Shown here in pieces: positions 1-8,324 of a DNA stretch of 37,192 nt (position 1 is the stretch's first letter; every line of letters starts with the position of its first letter). Source of the stretch: Pseudomonas mangiferae (GTDB taxonomy: Bacteria; Pseudomonadota; Gammaproteobacteria; Pseudomonadales; Pseudomonadaceae); contig NZ_VJOY01000025.1 of assembly GCF_007109405.1 (NCBI RefSeq), positions 1-37,192 on the forward strand, read 5' to 3'. The notes under the pieces are model-generated. The model was not told the origin of the DNA. It was given only the letters and a program-made list of their open reading frames with translations, and searched no databases. Position numbers and translations under genes: made by a program.

Positions 1-1
1 G

Positions 2-184
2 GGCGGGCGCTGGAACATCACCCTGTTCCACTACCGCAACCACGGCGCCGCCGACGGCCGCGTGGTGGCCGCCCTGCAGGTCCCCGAGGACGAGCGCCAC
101 CTGCTGCCCGCCGCCCTCGAGCAGATCGGCTACCCCTACTGGGACGAGACCGACAACCCCGCCTACCGGCTGTTCCTGGGGTGA
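2..184 (+). CDS. ilvA: Threonine ammonia-lyase, biosynthetic (C-terminal end only)
   Basis: This is the last 60 codons of a gene that enters from the left edge. The reading frame runs from base 2 to a TGA at 182-184. The peptide carries WNITLFHYRNHG and, later, VPEDE and YPYWDETDNPAY. This is the typical end of the second ACT-like regulatory domain of biosynthetic threonine deaminase, where isoleucine and valine act allosterically. The enzyme converts threonine to 2-oxobutanoate and ammonia, the first step of isoleucine synthesis. The catalytic PLP domain lies outside the window. An IlvA upstream of rppH-ptsP agrees with the Pseudomonas gene order. The catabolic paralogue is unlikely because it lacks this regulatory domain. 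Confidence 0.9.
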   Translation, partial: GGRWNITLFHYRNHGAADGRVVAALQVPEDERHLLPAALEQIGYPYWDETDNPAYRLFLG

Positions 185-191
185 GGCCGGC

Positions 192-221
192 ATGACGACG
201 CGCGCCCGGAGGCTCCCCTGA
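192..221 (+). CDS. Possible 9-codon leader peptide before the SDR gene
   Basis: An ATG at 192 follows a GAGG at 183-186 with a 5-base gap and opens a frame MTTRARRLP that ends at a TGA at 219-221. That TGA overlaps the proposed CTG start of the next gene (CTGA at 218-221), the same geometry as an ATGA coupling overlap. The GGAGG for the next gene (208-212) lies inside this mini-frame. It could be a coupling leader or chance. No conservation evidence is available here. Confidence 0.25.
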   Translation: MTTRARRLP

Positions 222-1492
222 GCGGCCTGAACATCCTGTTGGTGGGCGCCCGCGGCTTCATCGGCAGCCATCTGTTGGACGCTCTGGTCACCGCCGGCCA
301 CCGGGTCTACGCCACCTCCCGGGACGGCCAGGGCCCGGCCCGGGGCGAGATGGACTGGCGGGCGCTGGACCTGGAACGGCTGGCGGACGACCCCGAAGCC
401 TTCGACTGGCCGGAGCAGGTGGACCTGGTGATCAACGCCGCCGGCGTGCTTAGCACCGACGCAGCGCAGCTGGAGCGGGTCCAGGACCGCGGCCCGCGGG
501 TGCTGTTCAAGCAGGCGGCGCTGCATGGCGCCGGCGTGCTGCAGATCTCCGCCCTGGGCGCCGGCAGCCAGGCCGAGGTGCCGTTCCTCGCCAGCAAGGC
601 GGCGGCCGACGACTACCTGCTGGGCCTGGGGATTCCCGCCGTGGTACTGCGGCCGTCCCTGGTCATCGGCCCCGGCGGCGCCAGCAGCGGCTGGCTGGCG
701 CGGCTCTCGGCCTGGCCCCTGGCGCCGGTGCTGGATCGCCAGGCGCGGACCCGCCCGCTGCACGTGGACGACCTGGCCGGTGCGGTGCTGGCGCTGCTGC
801 GCCGCTGGCCGGAGCCGGGGGTGCTGCCCCTGGTGGGGCCGGAATCCATGACCCAGGGCGAACTGCTGGATCGCCTGCGCGCGGCCCAGGGCTGGTCCCG
901 CGGGCGCTACCTGCAGGTGCCGCGGCCGCTGGCGGCCCTGGGCGCGCGGCTCGGCGAGCGCTTCGGCTGGCGCGCCCTGAACACCCAACTGCTGCACATG
1001 GCCCGCACCGACAACCTGGCCTCGGCGGAACCCCTGAGCGCCGTCTGCGGCTACCGCGCGGCGAGCCTGTCCGCGCGCCTGCGCCACTGGCCCCCGGCGG
1101 CGGCCAGCATCGCCGCCTGCTGGCGGCCGCTGCTGCTGGGCAGCCTGCTGGCGGTCTGGGTCGGCACCGCGCTGGTCTGCCTGGGCCCCGGCCGCGAGGC
1201 CGGCGTCGCCCTGCTCACCGGCGTGGGCGTCGCGCCGGGCACCGCCCTCGGCCTGGTGCTGGCCGGCGCGCTGCTGGACGGCGCCCTCGGCCTCGGCCTG
1301 CTGTGGCGTCGGTGGCGGCGCCCGGTGCTGCTGGCGCAGATGGCGGTGATGGTCGGCTACACCGCGGCCATCACCTGGCTGCTGCCCCACGCCTGGAACG
1401 ATCCGTTCATGGCGGTGGGCAAGAACCTCGTGCTGCTGGCCGCCAGCGGCTTCGCCCGCGCGCTGGAACCCCACGGACGGAAGGCCCCATGA
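218..1492 (+). CDS. SDR-family NAD(P)-dependent oxidoreductase fused to a DoxX-like membrane domain
   Basis: The N-terminal part is an extended short-chain dehydrogenase/epimerase Rossmann fold. The first beta strand NILLVG leads into the dinucleotide-binding loop GARGFIGS, and INAAG follows about 65 residues later. After roughly residue 290 the protein becomes hydrophobic, with about four membrane spans, for example LLLGSLLAVWVGTALVCL and LGLVLAGALLDGALGLGLLW. This resembles the DoxX-like tails of membrane-anchored SDR proteins. Starting at the TTG at 239 would remove most of beta strand 1. I therefore prefer the CTG at 218, five bases after GGAGG (208-212), giving 424 residues. The last codons overlap the next gene as ATGA, suggesting coupled translation with the DUF2269 protein. 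The substrate is unknown. Confidence 0.8.
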   Translation: MSGLNILLVGARGFIGSHLLDALVTAGHRVYATSRDGQGPARGEMDWRALDLERLADDPEAFDWPEQVDLVINAAGVLSTDAAQLERVQDRGPRVLFKQAALHGAGVLQISALGAGSQAEVPFLASKAAADDYLLGLGIPAVVLRPSLVIGPGGASSGWLARLSAWPLAPVLDRQARTRPLHVDDLAGAVLALLRRWPEPGVLPLVGPESMTQGELLDRLRAAQGWSRGRYLQVPRPLAALGARLGERFGWRALNTQLLHMARTDNLASAEPLSAVCGYRAASLSARLRHWPPAAASIAACWRPLLLGSLLAVWVGTALVCLGPGREAGVALLTGVGVAPGTALGLVLAGALLDGALGLGLLWRRWRRPVLLAQMAVMVGYTAAITWLLPHAWNDPFMAVGKNLVLLAASGFARALEPHGRKAP

Positions 1493-1959
1493 CCAGTGTC
1501 TACCTGCTGCTGAAAACCCTGCACATTCTTTCGGCGACCCTGCTGTTCGGCACCGGCCTGGGCTCGGCCTACTACGCCCTGCGCGCCTGGCGCTGCGGCA
1601 ACCTGCAGGTGATCGCCACCACCTTCCGCCACCTGGTCACCGCCGACTGGCTGTTTATCGCCACCACCGCGGTGTTCCAGCCCCTGAGCGGCCTCGGCCT
1701 GGCCAAGGTGGCCGGCTGGCCGCTGAACCAGTGGTGGCTGCTGTGGAGCGTCGGCCTCTATGTGTTCGCCGGCCTCTGCTGGCTGCCGGTGGTGTGGCTG
1801 CAGATCCGCGTGCGGGACATGGCCGAGGCCGCCCTGCGGGACGGCACGCCCATCGCGCCCCTGGCCCGCCGCTACATGGCGATCTGGTTCACCCTCGGCT
1901 GGCCGGCGTTCATCGCCTTCCTCGCGATCTTCTTCCTGATGGTGGCCAAGCCGCTGTGA
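1489..1959 (+). CDS. DUF2269-type integral membrane protein
   Basis: This 156-residue protein is mostly hydrophobic, with about four membrane spans. It begins MTSVYLLLKTLHILSATLLF, a lead-in with a conserved histidine that is typical of DUF2269 (COG5528) inner-membrane proteins. Further spans include WWLLWSVGLYVFAGLCWLPV and a final one around WFTLGWPAFIAFLAIFFLMV. The start ATG overlaps the TGA of the preceding SDR-membrane fusion in an ATGA, so the two are almost certainly co-translated and may act together in the inner membrane. The function is not known. A heme or quinone role for the histidine-bearing first helix would be speculation. Confidence 0.75.
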   Translation: MTSVYLLLKTLHILSATLLFGTGLGSAYYALRAWRCGNLQVIATTFRHLVTADWLFIATTAVFQPLSGLGLAKVAGWPLNQWWLLWSVGLYVFAGLCWLPVVWLQIRVRDMAEAALRDGTPIAPLARRYMAIWFTLGWPAFIAFLAIFFLMVAKPL

Positions 1960-1981
1960 GGCCGGCCCCTCGCTGGCGTGG

Positions 1982-2011
1982 CCTCGCGGGGCGCATCCTC
2001 GCGGGGCGCAT
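1982..2011. repeat. 15-bp tandem duplication
   Basis: The unit CCTCGCGGGGCGCAT occurs twice in perfect tandem between the convergent DUF2269 and HAD genes and ends just before the HAD stop codon. It looks like a local slippage duplication. Each unit contains CGCGGGGCGC and there is no T tract, so it is not a clear terminator. Confidence 0.7.
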
Positions 2012-2013
2012 CC

Positions 2014-2667
2014 TCAGCGCAGGGAGATGATCGGCCAGCCGCGTCGCTCGGCCTCGGCGCGCAGGGTCGGGTCGGGGTCCACCGCCACCGGGCGGGTCAC
2101 TTGCTCCAGCAGCGGCAGGTCGTTCATCGAGTCGCTATAGAAGCTGCTGTCGCTCAAGTCCAGCTGGTTTTCCGCCAGCCAGCGCGCCAGGCGTGTGACC
2201 TTGCCCTCGCGGAAGCACGGCACGTCGGTGGTGCGGCCGGTGTAGCGGCCGTCGGCCATCTCGCACTCGGTGGCCAGCAGCGTCTCCACCCCCAGGCGGC
2301 GGGCGATGGGCTCGGTGACGAAGCGGTTGGTGGCGGTGATGATCACCACCCGCTCGCCGGCGTCGCGGTGGCGGGCCAGCAGTTCCACGCCCTTCTCCAG
2401 GATGATCGGCTCGATGCACTCGGCCATGAACTCGGCGTGCCAGCGCTGCAACTGCTCCATCTCGGTGCGGCCGAGGATCTCCAGGCTGAAGTTCAGGTAG
2501 TCGGCGATGTCCAGGCGGCCGGCCAGGTAGTCCTGGTAGAAGGCGTCGTTGCGGGCCTTGTAGGCGACCCCGTCGAGGATGCCGCGGGCGCACAGCCAGT
2601 CGCCCCAGGCGTGGTCGCTGTCGCCGCCGAGCAGGGTGTTGTCGAGATCGAAGAGAGCCAGGCGCAC
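2014..2667 (-). CDS. HAD superfamily hydrolase, subfamily IB (phosphoserine phosphatase-like)
   Basis: This 217-residue protein starts with [13 protein letters not shown], the HAD motif I (DxDxT) with the nucleophilic aspartate near residue 7. Motif II is the threonine in VIITATNRF near residue 110, and motif III-IV is carried by a later lysine and [13 protein letters not shown], which gives the metal-binding aspartates. The helical cap between motifs I and II and the spacing match the HAD-IB group (SerB and PGP-type, TIGR01490-like). It should hydrolyse a small phosphate monoester in the cytoplasm. The substrate cannot be read from sequence. It is transcribed away from rppH, from the 170-bp region the two genes share. 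Pseudomonas genomes carry this gene next to rppH. Confidence 0.85.
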   Translation of the reverse strand: MRLALFDLDNTLLGGDSDHAWGDWLCARGILDGVAYKARNDAFYQDYLAGRLDIADYLNFSLEILGRTEMEQLQRWHAEFMAECIEPIILEKGVELLARHRDAGERVVIITATNRFVTEPIARRLGVETLLATECEMADGRYTGRTTDVPCFREGKVTRLARWLAENQLDLSDSSFYSDSMNDLPLLEQVTRPVAVDPDPTLRAEAERRGWPIISLR

Positions 2668-2837
2668 GGGGTTACCTCACTGCCGGAAGAGAGCCCGGCA
2701 GCATAAAGCCCCGCCGCCGATCCGGCCACCGCGGCGGCCGCCTCCGCGGGCCCCTCATCGCTGGTGCGCGGGCCTGCTTCCGACGGCGCGCGGTTTTGTG
2801 GAACAATGCGGAGACATGCGTTTGCGAGGTTGTCGCC

Positions 2838-3317
2838 GTGATCGATTCCGATGGTTTTCGCCCCAATGTCGGCATCATTCTCGCCAATGAGGTCGGCCAG
2901 GTCATGTGGGCCCGCCGTATCAACCAGGATGCCTGGCAGTTCCCCCAGGGCGGCATCAACCCGCGGGAGACGCCGGAGGAAGCGCTGTACCGGGAGTTGA
3001 ACGAAGAAGTCGGCCTGGAACAGCAGGATGTGAAAATTCTCGCGTGCACCCGGGGCTGGTTGCGTTATCGTCTGCCGCAACGTCTGGTACGTACCCACAG
3101 CCAGCCGCTGTGCATCGGGCAGAAGCAGAAGTGGTTCCTGCTGCGCCTGCAGTCCGCCGAGGACCGGGTGCGCATGGACGTCACCGGCAAGCCCGAATTC
3201 GACGGCTGGCGCTGGGTCAGCTACTGGTATCCTCTCGGCCAGGTGGTGACCTTCAAGCGTGAAGTCTACCGCCGGGCTCTCAAGGAACTCGCTCCGCGCC
3301 TGCTGGCGCACGACTGA
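2838..3317 (+). CDS. rppH: RNA pyrophosphohydrolase (Nudix)
   Basis: RppH removes pyrophosphate from the 5' triphosphate of mRNA and so triggers RNase E decay. The 159-residue product begins [17 protein letters not shown], as in Pseudomonas RppH. The Nudix box fits exactly at residues 38-60: Gly38, Glu44, Arg52-Glu53, Glu56-Glu57 and Gly59-Leu60. WQFPQGG and [10 protein letters not shown] are further family signatures. The start is the GTG at 2838, with GAGG at 2826-2829 eight bases upstream. A longer frame from 2796 would add residues absent in the family. ptsP follows 10 bases after the stop, so the two form an operon as in other gammaproteobacteria. Confidence 0.97.
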   Translation: MIDSDGFRPNVGIILANEVGQVMWARRINQDAWQFPQGGINPRETPEEALYRELNEEVGLEQQDVKILACTRGWLRYRLPQRLVRTHSQPLCIGQKQKWFLLRLQSAEDRVRMDVTGKPEFDGWRWVSYWYPLGQVVTFKREVYRRALKELAPRLLAHD

Positions 3318-3327
3318 CGGGGTCAGC

Positions 3328-5607
3328 ATGCTCAACACGCTGCGCAAGATCGTCCAGGAAGTGAACGCCGCCAAGGACCTCAAGGCGGCGTTGACGATCA
3401 TCGTGCAGCGGGTGCGGGAGTCCATGGGCAGCCAGGTCTGCTCGGTCTACCTGCTGGACCCGGAGAGCAACCGCTTCGTGCTGATGGCCACCGAGGGCCT
3501 GAACAAGCGCTCCATCGGCAAGGTCAGCATGGCCCCCAACGAAGGCCTGGTGGGCCTGGTGGGTTCCCGGGAGGAGCCCCTGAATCTGGAAGACGCCGCC
3601 AGCCACCCCCGCTACCGCTACTTCGCCGAGACCGGCGAGGAACGCTACGCCTCCTTCCTCGGCGCGCCGATCATCCACCACCGGCGGGTGATGGGCGTGC
3701 TGGTGGTGCAACAGAAGGAGCGCCGCCAGTTCGACGAGGGCGAGGAAGCCTTCCTGGTCACCATGAGCGCCCAGCTCGCCGGGGTCATCGCCCATGCCGA
3801 GGCCACCGGCTCGATCCGCGGCCTGGGCAAGCTGGGCAAGGGCATCCAGGAAACCAAATTCGTTGGCGTGCCGGGCGCCCCTGGGGCCGCCGTCGGCAAG
3901 GCCGTGGTGGTGCTGCCGCCGGCCGACCTGGAGGTGGTGCCGGACCGCGGGGTGGACGACATCGAGGCCGAGGTGGCGCGCTTCCGCCAGGCGCTGGAAG
4001 CGGTGCGCACCGACATGCGCGACCTCTCCAGCCGCCTCGCCAGCCAGTTACGCCCGGAAGAGCGGGCGCTGTTCGACGTCTACCTGATGATGCTGGACGA
4101 CGACTCCATCGGCCTGGAGGTCAAGCGGGTGATCCGTAGCGGCCAGTGGGCCCAGGGCGCCCTGCGCCAGGTGGTGATGGAGCACGTCAAGCGCTTCGAA
4201 CTGATGGACGACGCCTACCTGCGCGAGCGCGCCTCGGACGTCAAGGATTTGGGCCGGCGCCTGCTCGCTTACCTGCAGGAAGAACGCAAGCAGAACCTGG
4301 TGTACCAGGACAACACCATCCTGGTCAGCGAGGAGCTGTCGCCGGCGATGCTCGGCGAAGTGCCGGAAGGCAAGCTGGTGGGCCTGGTATCGGTGCTGGG
4401 CTCGGGCAACTCCCACGTGGCGATCCTCGCCCGCGCCATGGGCATCCCCACGGTGATGGGCGTGGTGGACCTGCCGTATTCCAAGGTGGACGGCATCGAC
4501 CTGATCGTCGACGGCTACCACGGCGAGGTGTTCACCAACCCCAGCGAGGTGCTGCGCAAGCAGTACGCCGAGGTGGTGGAGGAGGAGCGCCAGCTGTCCC
4601 AGGGGCTCAACGCCCTGCGCGCGCTGCCCTGCGAGACCCTGGACGGCCACCGCATGCCGCTGTGGGTCAACACCGGCCTGCTGGCGGACGTCACCCGCGC
4701 CCAGGAGCGCGGCGCCGAGGGGGTCGGGCTGTACCGCACGGAAGTGCCGTTCATGATCAACGAGCGCTTCCCCAGCGAGAAGGAACAGCTGTCCATCTAC
4801 CGTGAGCAACTGGCGGCCTTCCACCCGCTGCCGGTGACCATGCGCACCCTGGACATCGGCGGTGACAAGTCGCTGTCCTACTTCCCCATCAAGGAAGACA
4901 ACCCGTTCCTTGGCTGGCGCGGCATCCGCGTCACCCTCGACCACCCGGAGATTTTCCTGGTGCAGGTGCGGGCGATGCTCAAGGCCAGCGAGGGCCTGAA
5001 CAACCTGCGCATCCTGCTGCCGATGATTTCCGGCGTGCAGGAGCTGGAAGAGTCCCTGCACCTGATCCACCGCGCCTGGGGCGAGGTGCGCGACGAGGGC
5101 GTGGACATCCCCATGCCGCCGGTGGGGGTGATGATCGAGATCCCCGCGGCGGTCTACCAGACCCGTGAGCTGGCGCGCCAGGTGGACTTCGTCTCGGTGG
5201 GCTCCAACGACCTGACCCAGTACCTGCTGGCGGTGGACCGCAACAACCCGCGGGTGGCCGACCTCTACGACTACCTGCACCCGGCGGTGCTGCAGGCTCT
5301 GAAGCGGGTGGTGGAAGACGCCCATGCCGAAGGCAAGCCGGCGAGCATCTGCGGCGAGATGGCCGGCGATCCGGCGGCGGCGGTGCTGCTGCTGGCGATG
5401 GGCTTCGACAGCCTGTCGATGAACGCCACCAACCTGCCCAAGGTGAAGTGGCTGCTGCGGCAGATCAGCCTGGCCAAGGCCAAGGAACTGTTGGATCAAC
5501 TGCTGCGGATCGACAGCCCGCAGGTCATCGAGAGCGCCCTGACCCTGGCCCTGCGCAACCTCGGGCTGGGCCGGGTGATCAACCCGGCCGCCACCATCCA
5601 GGCCTGA
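3328..5607 (+). CDS. ptsP: Phosphoenolpyruvate-protein phosphotransferase PtsP (enzyme I-Ntr)
   Basis: PtsP takes phosphate from phosphoenolpyruvate and passes it to NPr (PtsO) and then EIIA-Ntr (PtsN), a regulatory relay linked to nitrogen and potassium status. The 759-residue protein has three parts. An N-terminal GAF sensor domain spans about 1-160. The phosphohistidine swivel domain follows, with the active histidine at 363 in GSGNSHVAILARAMGIP. The C-terminal PEP-binding TIM barrel carries VSVGSNDLTQYLLAVDRNNP and the active-site cysteine at 675 in SICGEMAGDP. The ATG at 3328 gives the usual Pseudomonas length, while an in-frame upstream start would overlap rppH. Sugar-type enzyme I lacks the GAF domain, so the identity is secure. 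Confidence 0.97.
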   Translation: MLNTLRKIVQEVNAAKDLKAALTIIVQRVRESMGSQVCSVYLLDPESNRFVLMATEGLNKRSIGKVSMAPNEGLVGLVGSREEPLNLEDAASHPRYRYFAETGEERYASFLGAPIIHHRRVMGVLVVQQKERRQFDEGEEAFLVTMSAQLAGVIAHAEATGSIRGLGKLGKGIQETKFVGVPGAPGAAVGKAVVVLPPADLEVVPDRGVDDIEAEVARFRQALEAVRTDMRDLSSRLASQLRPEERALFDVYLMMLDDDSIGLEVKRVIRSGQWAQGALRQVVMEHVKRFELMDDAYLRERASDVKDLGRRLLAYLQEERKQNLVYQDNTILVSEELSPAMLGEVPEGKLVGLVSVLGSGNSHVAILARAMGIPTVMGVVDLPYSKVDGIDLIVDGYHGEVFTNPSEVLRKQYAEVVEEERQLSQGLNALRALPCETLDGHRMPLWVNTGLLADVTRAQERGAEGVGLYRTEVPFMINERFPSEKEQLSIYREQLAAFHPLPVTMRTLDIGGDKSLSYFPIKEDNPFLGWRGIRVTLDHPEIFLVQVRAMLKASEGLNNLRILLPMISGVQELEESLHLIHRAWGEVRDEGVDIPMPPVGVMIEIPAAVYQTRELARQVDFVSVGSNDLTQYLLAVDRNNPRVADLYDYLHPAVLQALKRVVEDAHAEGKPASICGEMAGDPAAAVLLLAMGFDSLSMNATNLPKVKWLLRQISLAKAKELLDQLLRIDSPQVIESALTLALRNLGLGRVINPAATIQA

Positions 5608-5657
5608 CGCGCGCCGCTCCTGGGCACGTTCGGTTTCTTCGGGATCGTATCGGGAGA

Positions 5658-5680
5658 GCCCCGCGCCCACGGCGCGGGGC
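5658..5680. terminator. Strong hairpin between convergent genes, possible bidirectional terminator
   Basis: A perfect 10-bp stem, GCCCCGCGCC with GGCGCGGGGC, closes a 3-base loop (CAC). It lies between the stops of ptsP and the convergent NRDE gene. Neither side has a clear T tract, so termination is inferred from position and stem strength only. Confidence 0.5.
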
Positions 5681-5686
5681 AGGGCG

Positions 5687-6433
5687 TCACGGGTTCAGCC
5701 GCACTTCGCCGATCAGCGCCCCGAAGGGGCCGTAGCTGCGCTCGACCATTTCCCGGCTGCCGTCGGCGTTGACGATCAGCGCGGTGCTGGCGCGGGTGCC
5801 ATAGGCGCGGGAGGCGATGAAGATGCTCGACAGCAGGCGTTCGGCGCTGTCGCCGATGCCGGTGTCCGGCAGCAGGCTTTCCGCGGCCTGCTCGGAGTCG
5901 TGGAGCAGGGCCAGCAGTTGCTCCGCGTCCGGCGCCCCGAGGGTACGTTCCAGGGCTGCCTTGCCGCGCACCGACTTCGGCCAGGGCGTGTCCAGGTCGG
6001 CGTTGGACAGGGCGTAGAGGCCCTCCGGCAGCAGCCGCGGCTGGCCTTCCCGGGAGCTGAAGAACCACAGCGACTCGGTATCGCCCAGCAGGACGTTGAA
6101 GCCGGAATACTGGTTGGCGCGGTTGGTCAGTTCGTCGAGGAAGGCGGCCACCGGACGGTCGTCGCCGAGGAATTGCACCAGCAGCTCGCCCCGGGAGCGC
6201 CCGAACGGCGGCTGGCGCGGGTCGCGGATGTTGGTCAGTGCGGCGAAGCGCCCGTCGCGCCCGACCCCCAGCCAGGTGCCGCCGGCGAGCTGGTCGCGCC
6301 CGGCGCAGAGCCCAGGCACGTCGTCCCAGGTGTGCAGCGGCAGGGTGGGGCGGTCGTAGAACTCGTCACGGTTGGCGGCCATCACCAGGGGATGGGCCTG
6401 GCCGGGACGCCAGGCGAGGAGAATCAGGCACAT
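5687..6433 (-). CDS. NRDE family protein (TANGO2-like, DUF833)
   Basis: The 248-residue protein starts MCLILLAW and carries the family's namesake NRDE at residues 21-24 (MAANRDEFYDRP). LAGGTWLGV and ALTNIRDP follow, both typical of this group. Members are related to the Ntn-hydrolase fold with Cys2 in the nucleophile position. The eukaryotic TANGO2 relatives are linked to heme trafficking and metabolite repair. The bacterial role is unsettled, and no function should be assigned beyond the family. It is transcribed toward ptsP and is probably monocistronic. A region of about 200 bp separates it from the divergent TSUP gene and must hold promoters for both. Confidence 0.8.
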   Translation of the reverse strand: MCLILLAWRPGQAHPLVMAANRDEFYDRPTLPLHTWDDVPGLCAGRDQLAGGTWLGVGRDGRFAALTNIRDPRQPPFGRSRGELLVQFLGDDRPVAAFLDELTNRANQYSGFNVLLGDTESLWFFSSREGQPRLLPEGLYALSNADLDTPWPKSVRGKAALERTLGAPDAEQLLALLHDSEQAAESLLPDTGIGDSAERLLSSIFIASRAYGTRASTALIVNADGSREMVERSYGPFGALIGEVRLNP

Positions 6434-6635
6434 AGGACTTCCTTGAAATATGCGACAGCCGACAGGCTATGAGTTTGCCGCATAAGTCACAAGCCATTCG
6501 CTATAAGCCGGACCGCCCATGCTTCCGATTGGCCACTATTGTCCCCTCGGCGCATCCGTCCGGCGTGCCGCCGGCATGCTGGGGTCGCGCCGGCAATTCG
6601 GCTACCATGCCGGTTTGCTTCGCGGGGGACCGTCG

Positions 6636-7418
6636 ATGGAATTCCTGCTCTACCTCGTGCTCGGCGCCTGCGCCGGCGTACTGGCCGGCATGTTCGGCGT
6701 CGGCGGCGGCCTGATCATCGTCCCGGTGCTGGTGTACAGCTTCACCGCCCACGGCTTCGACCCGCAGATTCTCACCCACCTGGCGGTGGGCACGTCCCTC
6801 GCCACCATCGTCTTCACCTCCATCAACTCGGTGCTGGCCCACCACCGCAAGGGCGCGGTGCGCTGGCCCATCGTCGCCTGGATGACCGGCGGCATCCTGG
6901 TGGGCGCCTGGCTCGGCGGGATGACCGCGGCCACCATCCAGGGCCCGATGCTGCAGAAGATCATCGGCGTGTTCGCCATCCTGGTGTCGATCCAGATGGC
7001 CTTGGACCTCAAGCCCAAGGCCAGCCGCGCGGTTCCCGGCAAGGCCGGGTTGAGCATCGCCGGCGGGGTGATCGGCTGGGCCTCGGCGATCTTCGGCATC
7101 GGCGGCGGTTCGCTGACCGTGCCGTTCCTCACCTGGCGCAGCGTGCCGATCCAGCAGGCGGTGGCCACCTCCGCCGCCTGCGGCCTGCCCATCGCGGTGT
7201 CCAGCGCCATCAGCTTCATGGTCCTGGGCCGCCACGAGGCCAACCTGCCGCCGTGGAGCATCGGCTTCGTGTACCTGCCCGCGCTGGCCGGCATCGCCCT
7301 GACCAGCATGGTCTTCGCCCGCTTCGGCGCGCGCCTGGCGCATTCCCTGCCGCCGCGGGTGCTCAAGCGCCTGTTCGCCCTGCTGCTGTTCAGCGTGGGC
7401 CTGAGTTTTCTCGTTTAA
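6636..7418 (+). CDS. TSUP (TauE/SafE) family sulfite/sulfoacetate-type exporter
   Basis: This 260-residue inner-membrane protein has about eight spans in two repeats. Each repeat holds a glycine-rich hallmark: GMFGVGGGLIIVPVLV near residue 20 and IFGIGGGSLTVPFLTW near residue 155. This duplicated motif defines the TauE/SafE (DUF81) transporters, which export small sulfur-containing or organic anions. The real substrate is unknown. I start at the ATG at 6636, which begins the first membrane helix (MEFLLYLVLGACAGVLAG). An in-frame start at 6519 would add a non-hydrophobic, poorly coding extension. lgt begins nine bases after the stop, so they are probably co-transcribed, a Pseudomonas arrangement (PA0340-lgt). 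Confidence 0.88.
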   Translation: MEFLLYLVLGACAGVLAGMFGVGGGLIIVPVLVYSFTAHGFDPQILTHLAVGTSLATIVFTSINSVLAHHRKGAVRWPIVAWMTGGILVGAWLGGMTAATIQGPMLQKIIGVFAILVSIQMALDLKPKASRAVPGKAGLSIAGGVIGWASAIFGIGGGSLTVPFLTWRSVPIQQAVATSAACGLPIAVSSAISFMVLGRHEANLPPWSIGFVYLPALAGIALTSMVFARFGARLAHSLPPRVLKRLFALLLFSVGLSFLV

Positions 7419-7427
7419 GGAGTCATG

Positions 7428-8237
7428 ATGCTGGCTTATCCGAAGATCGACCCGGTGGCGCTCAGCCTGGGTCCGCTGAAAATCCACTGGTACGGGCTGA
7501 TGTACCTGATCGGCATCGGCGGCGCCTGGTGGCTGGCGACGCGCCGGCTGCAGCGCTTCGACCCCACCTGGACCCGGGAAAAGCTCTCCGACCTGGTGTT
7601 CTGGGTGGCCATGGGGGTGATCGTCGGCGGGCGCCTGGGCTACGTGCTGTTCTACGACCTGCCGGCATACCTAGCCAACCCGCTGCTGATTCTGGAGGTC
7701 TGGAAGGGCGGCATGTCGTTCCACGGCGGGCTGGTGGGCGTGATGCTGGCCACCTGGTGGTTCGGCCGGCGCAACGGCAAGAGCTTCTTCGAGCTGATGG
7801 ACTTCATCGCCCCGCTGGTGCCCATCGGTCTGGGGGCCGGGCGCATCGGCAACTTCATCAACGCCGAGCTGTGGGGCAAGCCCACCGACGTGCCCTGGGC
7901 CATGGTCTTCCCGCCCTACAGCGACCCGGCGCAGCTGCCGCGCCACCCGTCCCAGCTCTACCAGTTCGCCCTGGAAGGCGTGGCGCTGTTCCTGATCCTC
8001 TGGTTCTACTCGCGCAAGCCGCGGCCGACCATGGCGGTGTCCGGCATGTTCGCCCTGTGCTACGGGCTGTTCCGCTTCATCGTCGAGTTCGTCCGGGTGC
8101 CGGACGCCCAGCTCGGCTACCTGGCGTTCGGCTGGCTGACCATGGGCCAGGTGCTCTGCGTGCCGATGATCCTCGGCGGCCTGCTGCTGATCGCCCTGGC
8201 CTACCGCCACCGCGCGCCGCGGCCCAGCGTCGCCTGA
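7428..8237 (+). CDS. lgt: Prolipoprotein diacylglyceryl transferase
   Basis: Lgt moves a diacylglyceryl group from phosphatidylglycerol to the lipobox cysteine of prolipoproteins in the inner membrane, the first step of lipoprotein maturation. The 269-residue protein has seven hydrophobic segments. It carries [11 protein letters not shown] near the N-terminus, SFHGGLVGV around residue 100 and the family signature [10 protein letters not shown] at 138-147 with the essential arginine 139. Two ATGs stand side by side at 7425 and 7428. The AAGGAG at 7417-7422 overlaps the TSUP stop codon and is correctly spaced (5 bases) for 7428. thyA lies 87 bases downstream, after a strong hairpin. Confidence 0.97.
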   Translation: MLAYPKIDPVALSLGPLKIHWYGLMYLIGIGGAWWLATRRLQRFDPTWTREKLSDLVFWVAMGVIVGGRLGYVLFYDLPAYLANPLLILEVWKGGMSFHGGLVGVMLATWWFGRRNGKSFFELMDFIAPLVPIGLGAGRIGNFINAELWGKPTDVPWAMVFPPYSDPAQLPRHPSQLYQFALEGVALFLILWFYSRKPRPTMAVSGMFALCYGLFRFIVEFVRVPDAQLGYLAFGWLTMGQVLCVPMILGGLLLIALAYRHRAPRPSVA

Positions 8238-8243
8238 TGCCTC

Positions 8244-8274
8244 GGCCGGTCGCGTGGGGCGCACGCGACCGGCC
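8244..8274. terminator. Long perfect hairpin between lgt and thyA
   Basis: A 13-bp perfect stem (GGCCGGTCGCGTG paired with CACGCGACCGGCC) closes a 5-base loop. There is no U tract after it, so it may be a Rho-assisted terminator, an mRNA 3'-end stabiliser for lgt, or a structure modulating thyA expression. It ends 50 bases before the thyA start. Confidence 0.45.
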
Positions 8275-8324
8275 GGCCGTTCCCCGTCTTCCCCGCGCGC
8301 CGACCCCGCGCCTCCGAGTGTGAA

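Noticed and set aside
4048-5670. 540-codon minus-strand open frame opposite ptsP
   Set aside because: Same effect of codon bias. The sequence is repetitive His/Gln/Val/Gly with no recognised domain, while ptsP on the other strand has every catalytic motif.
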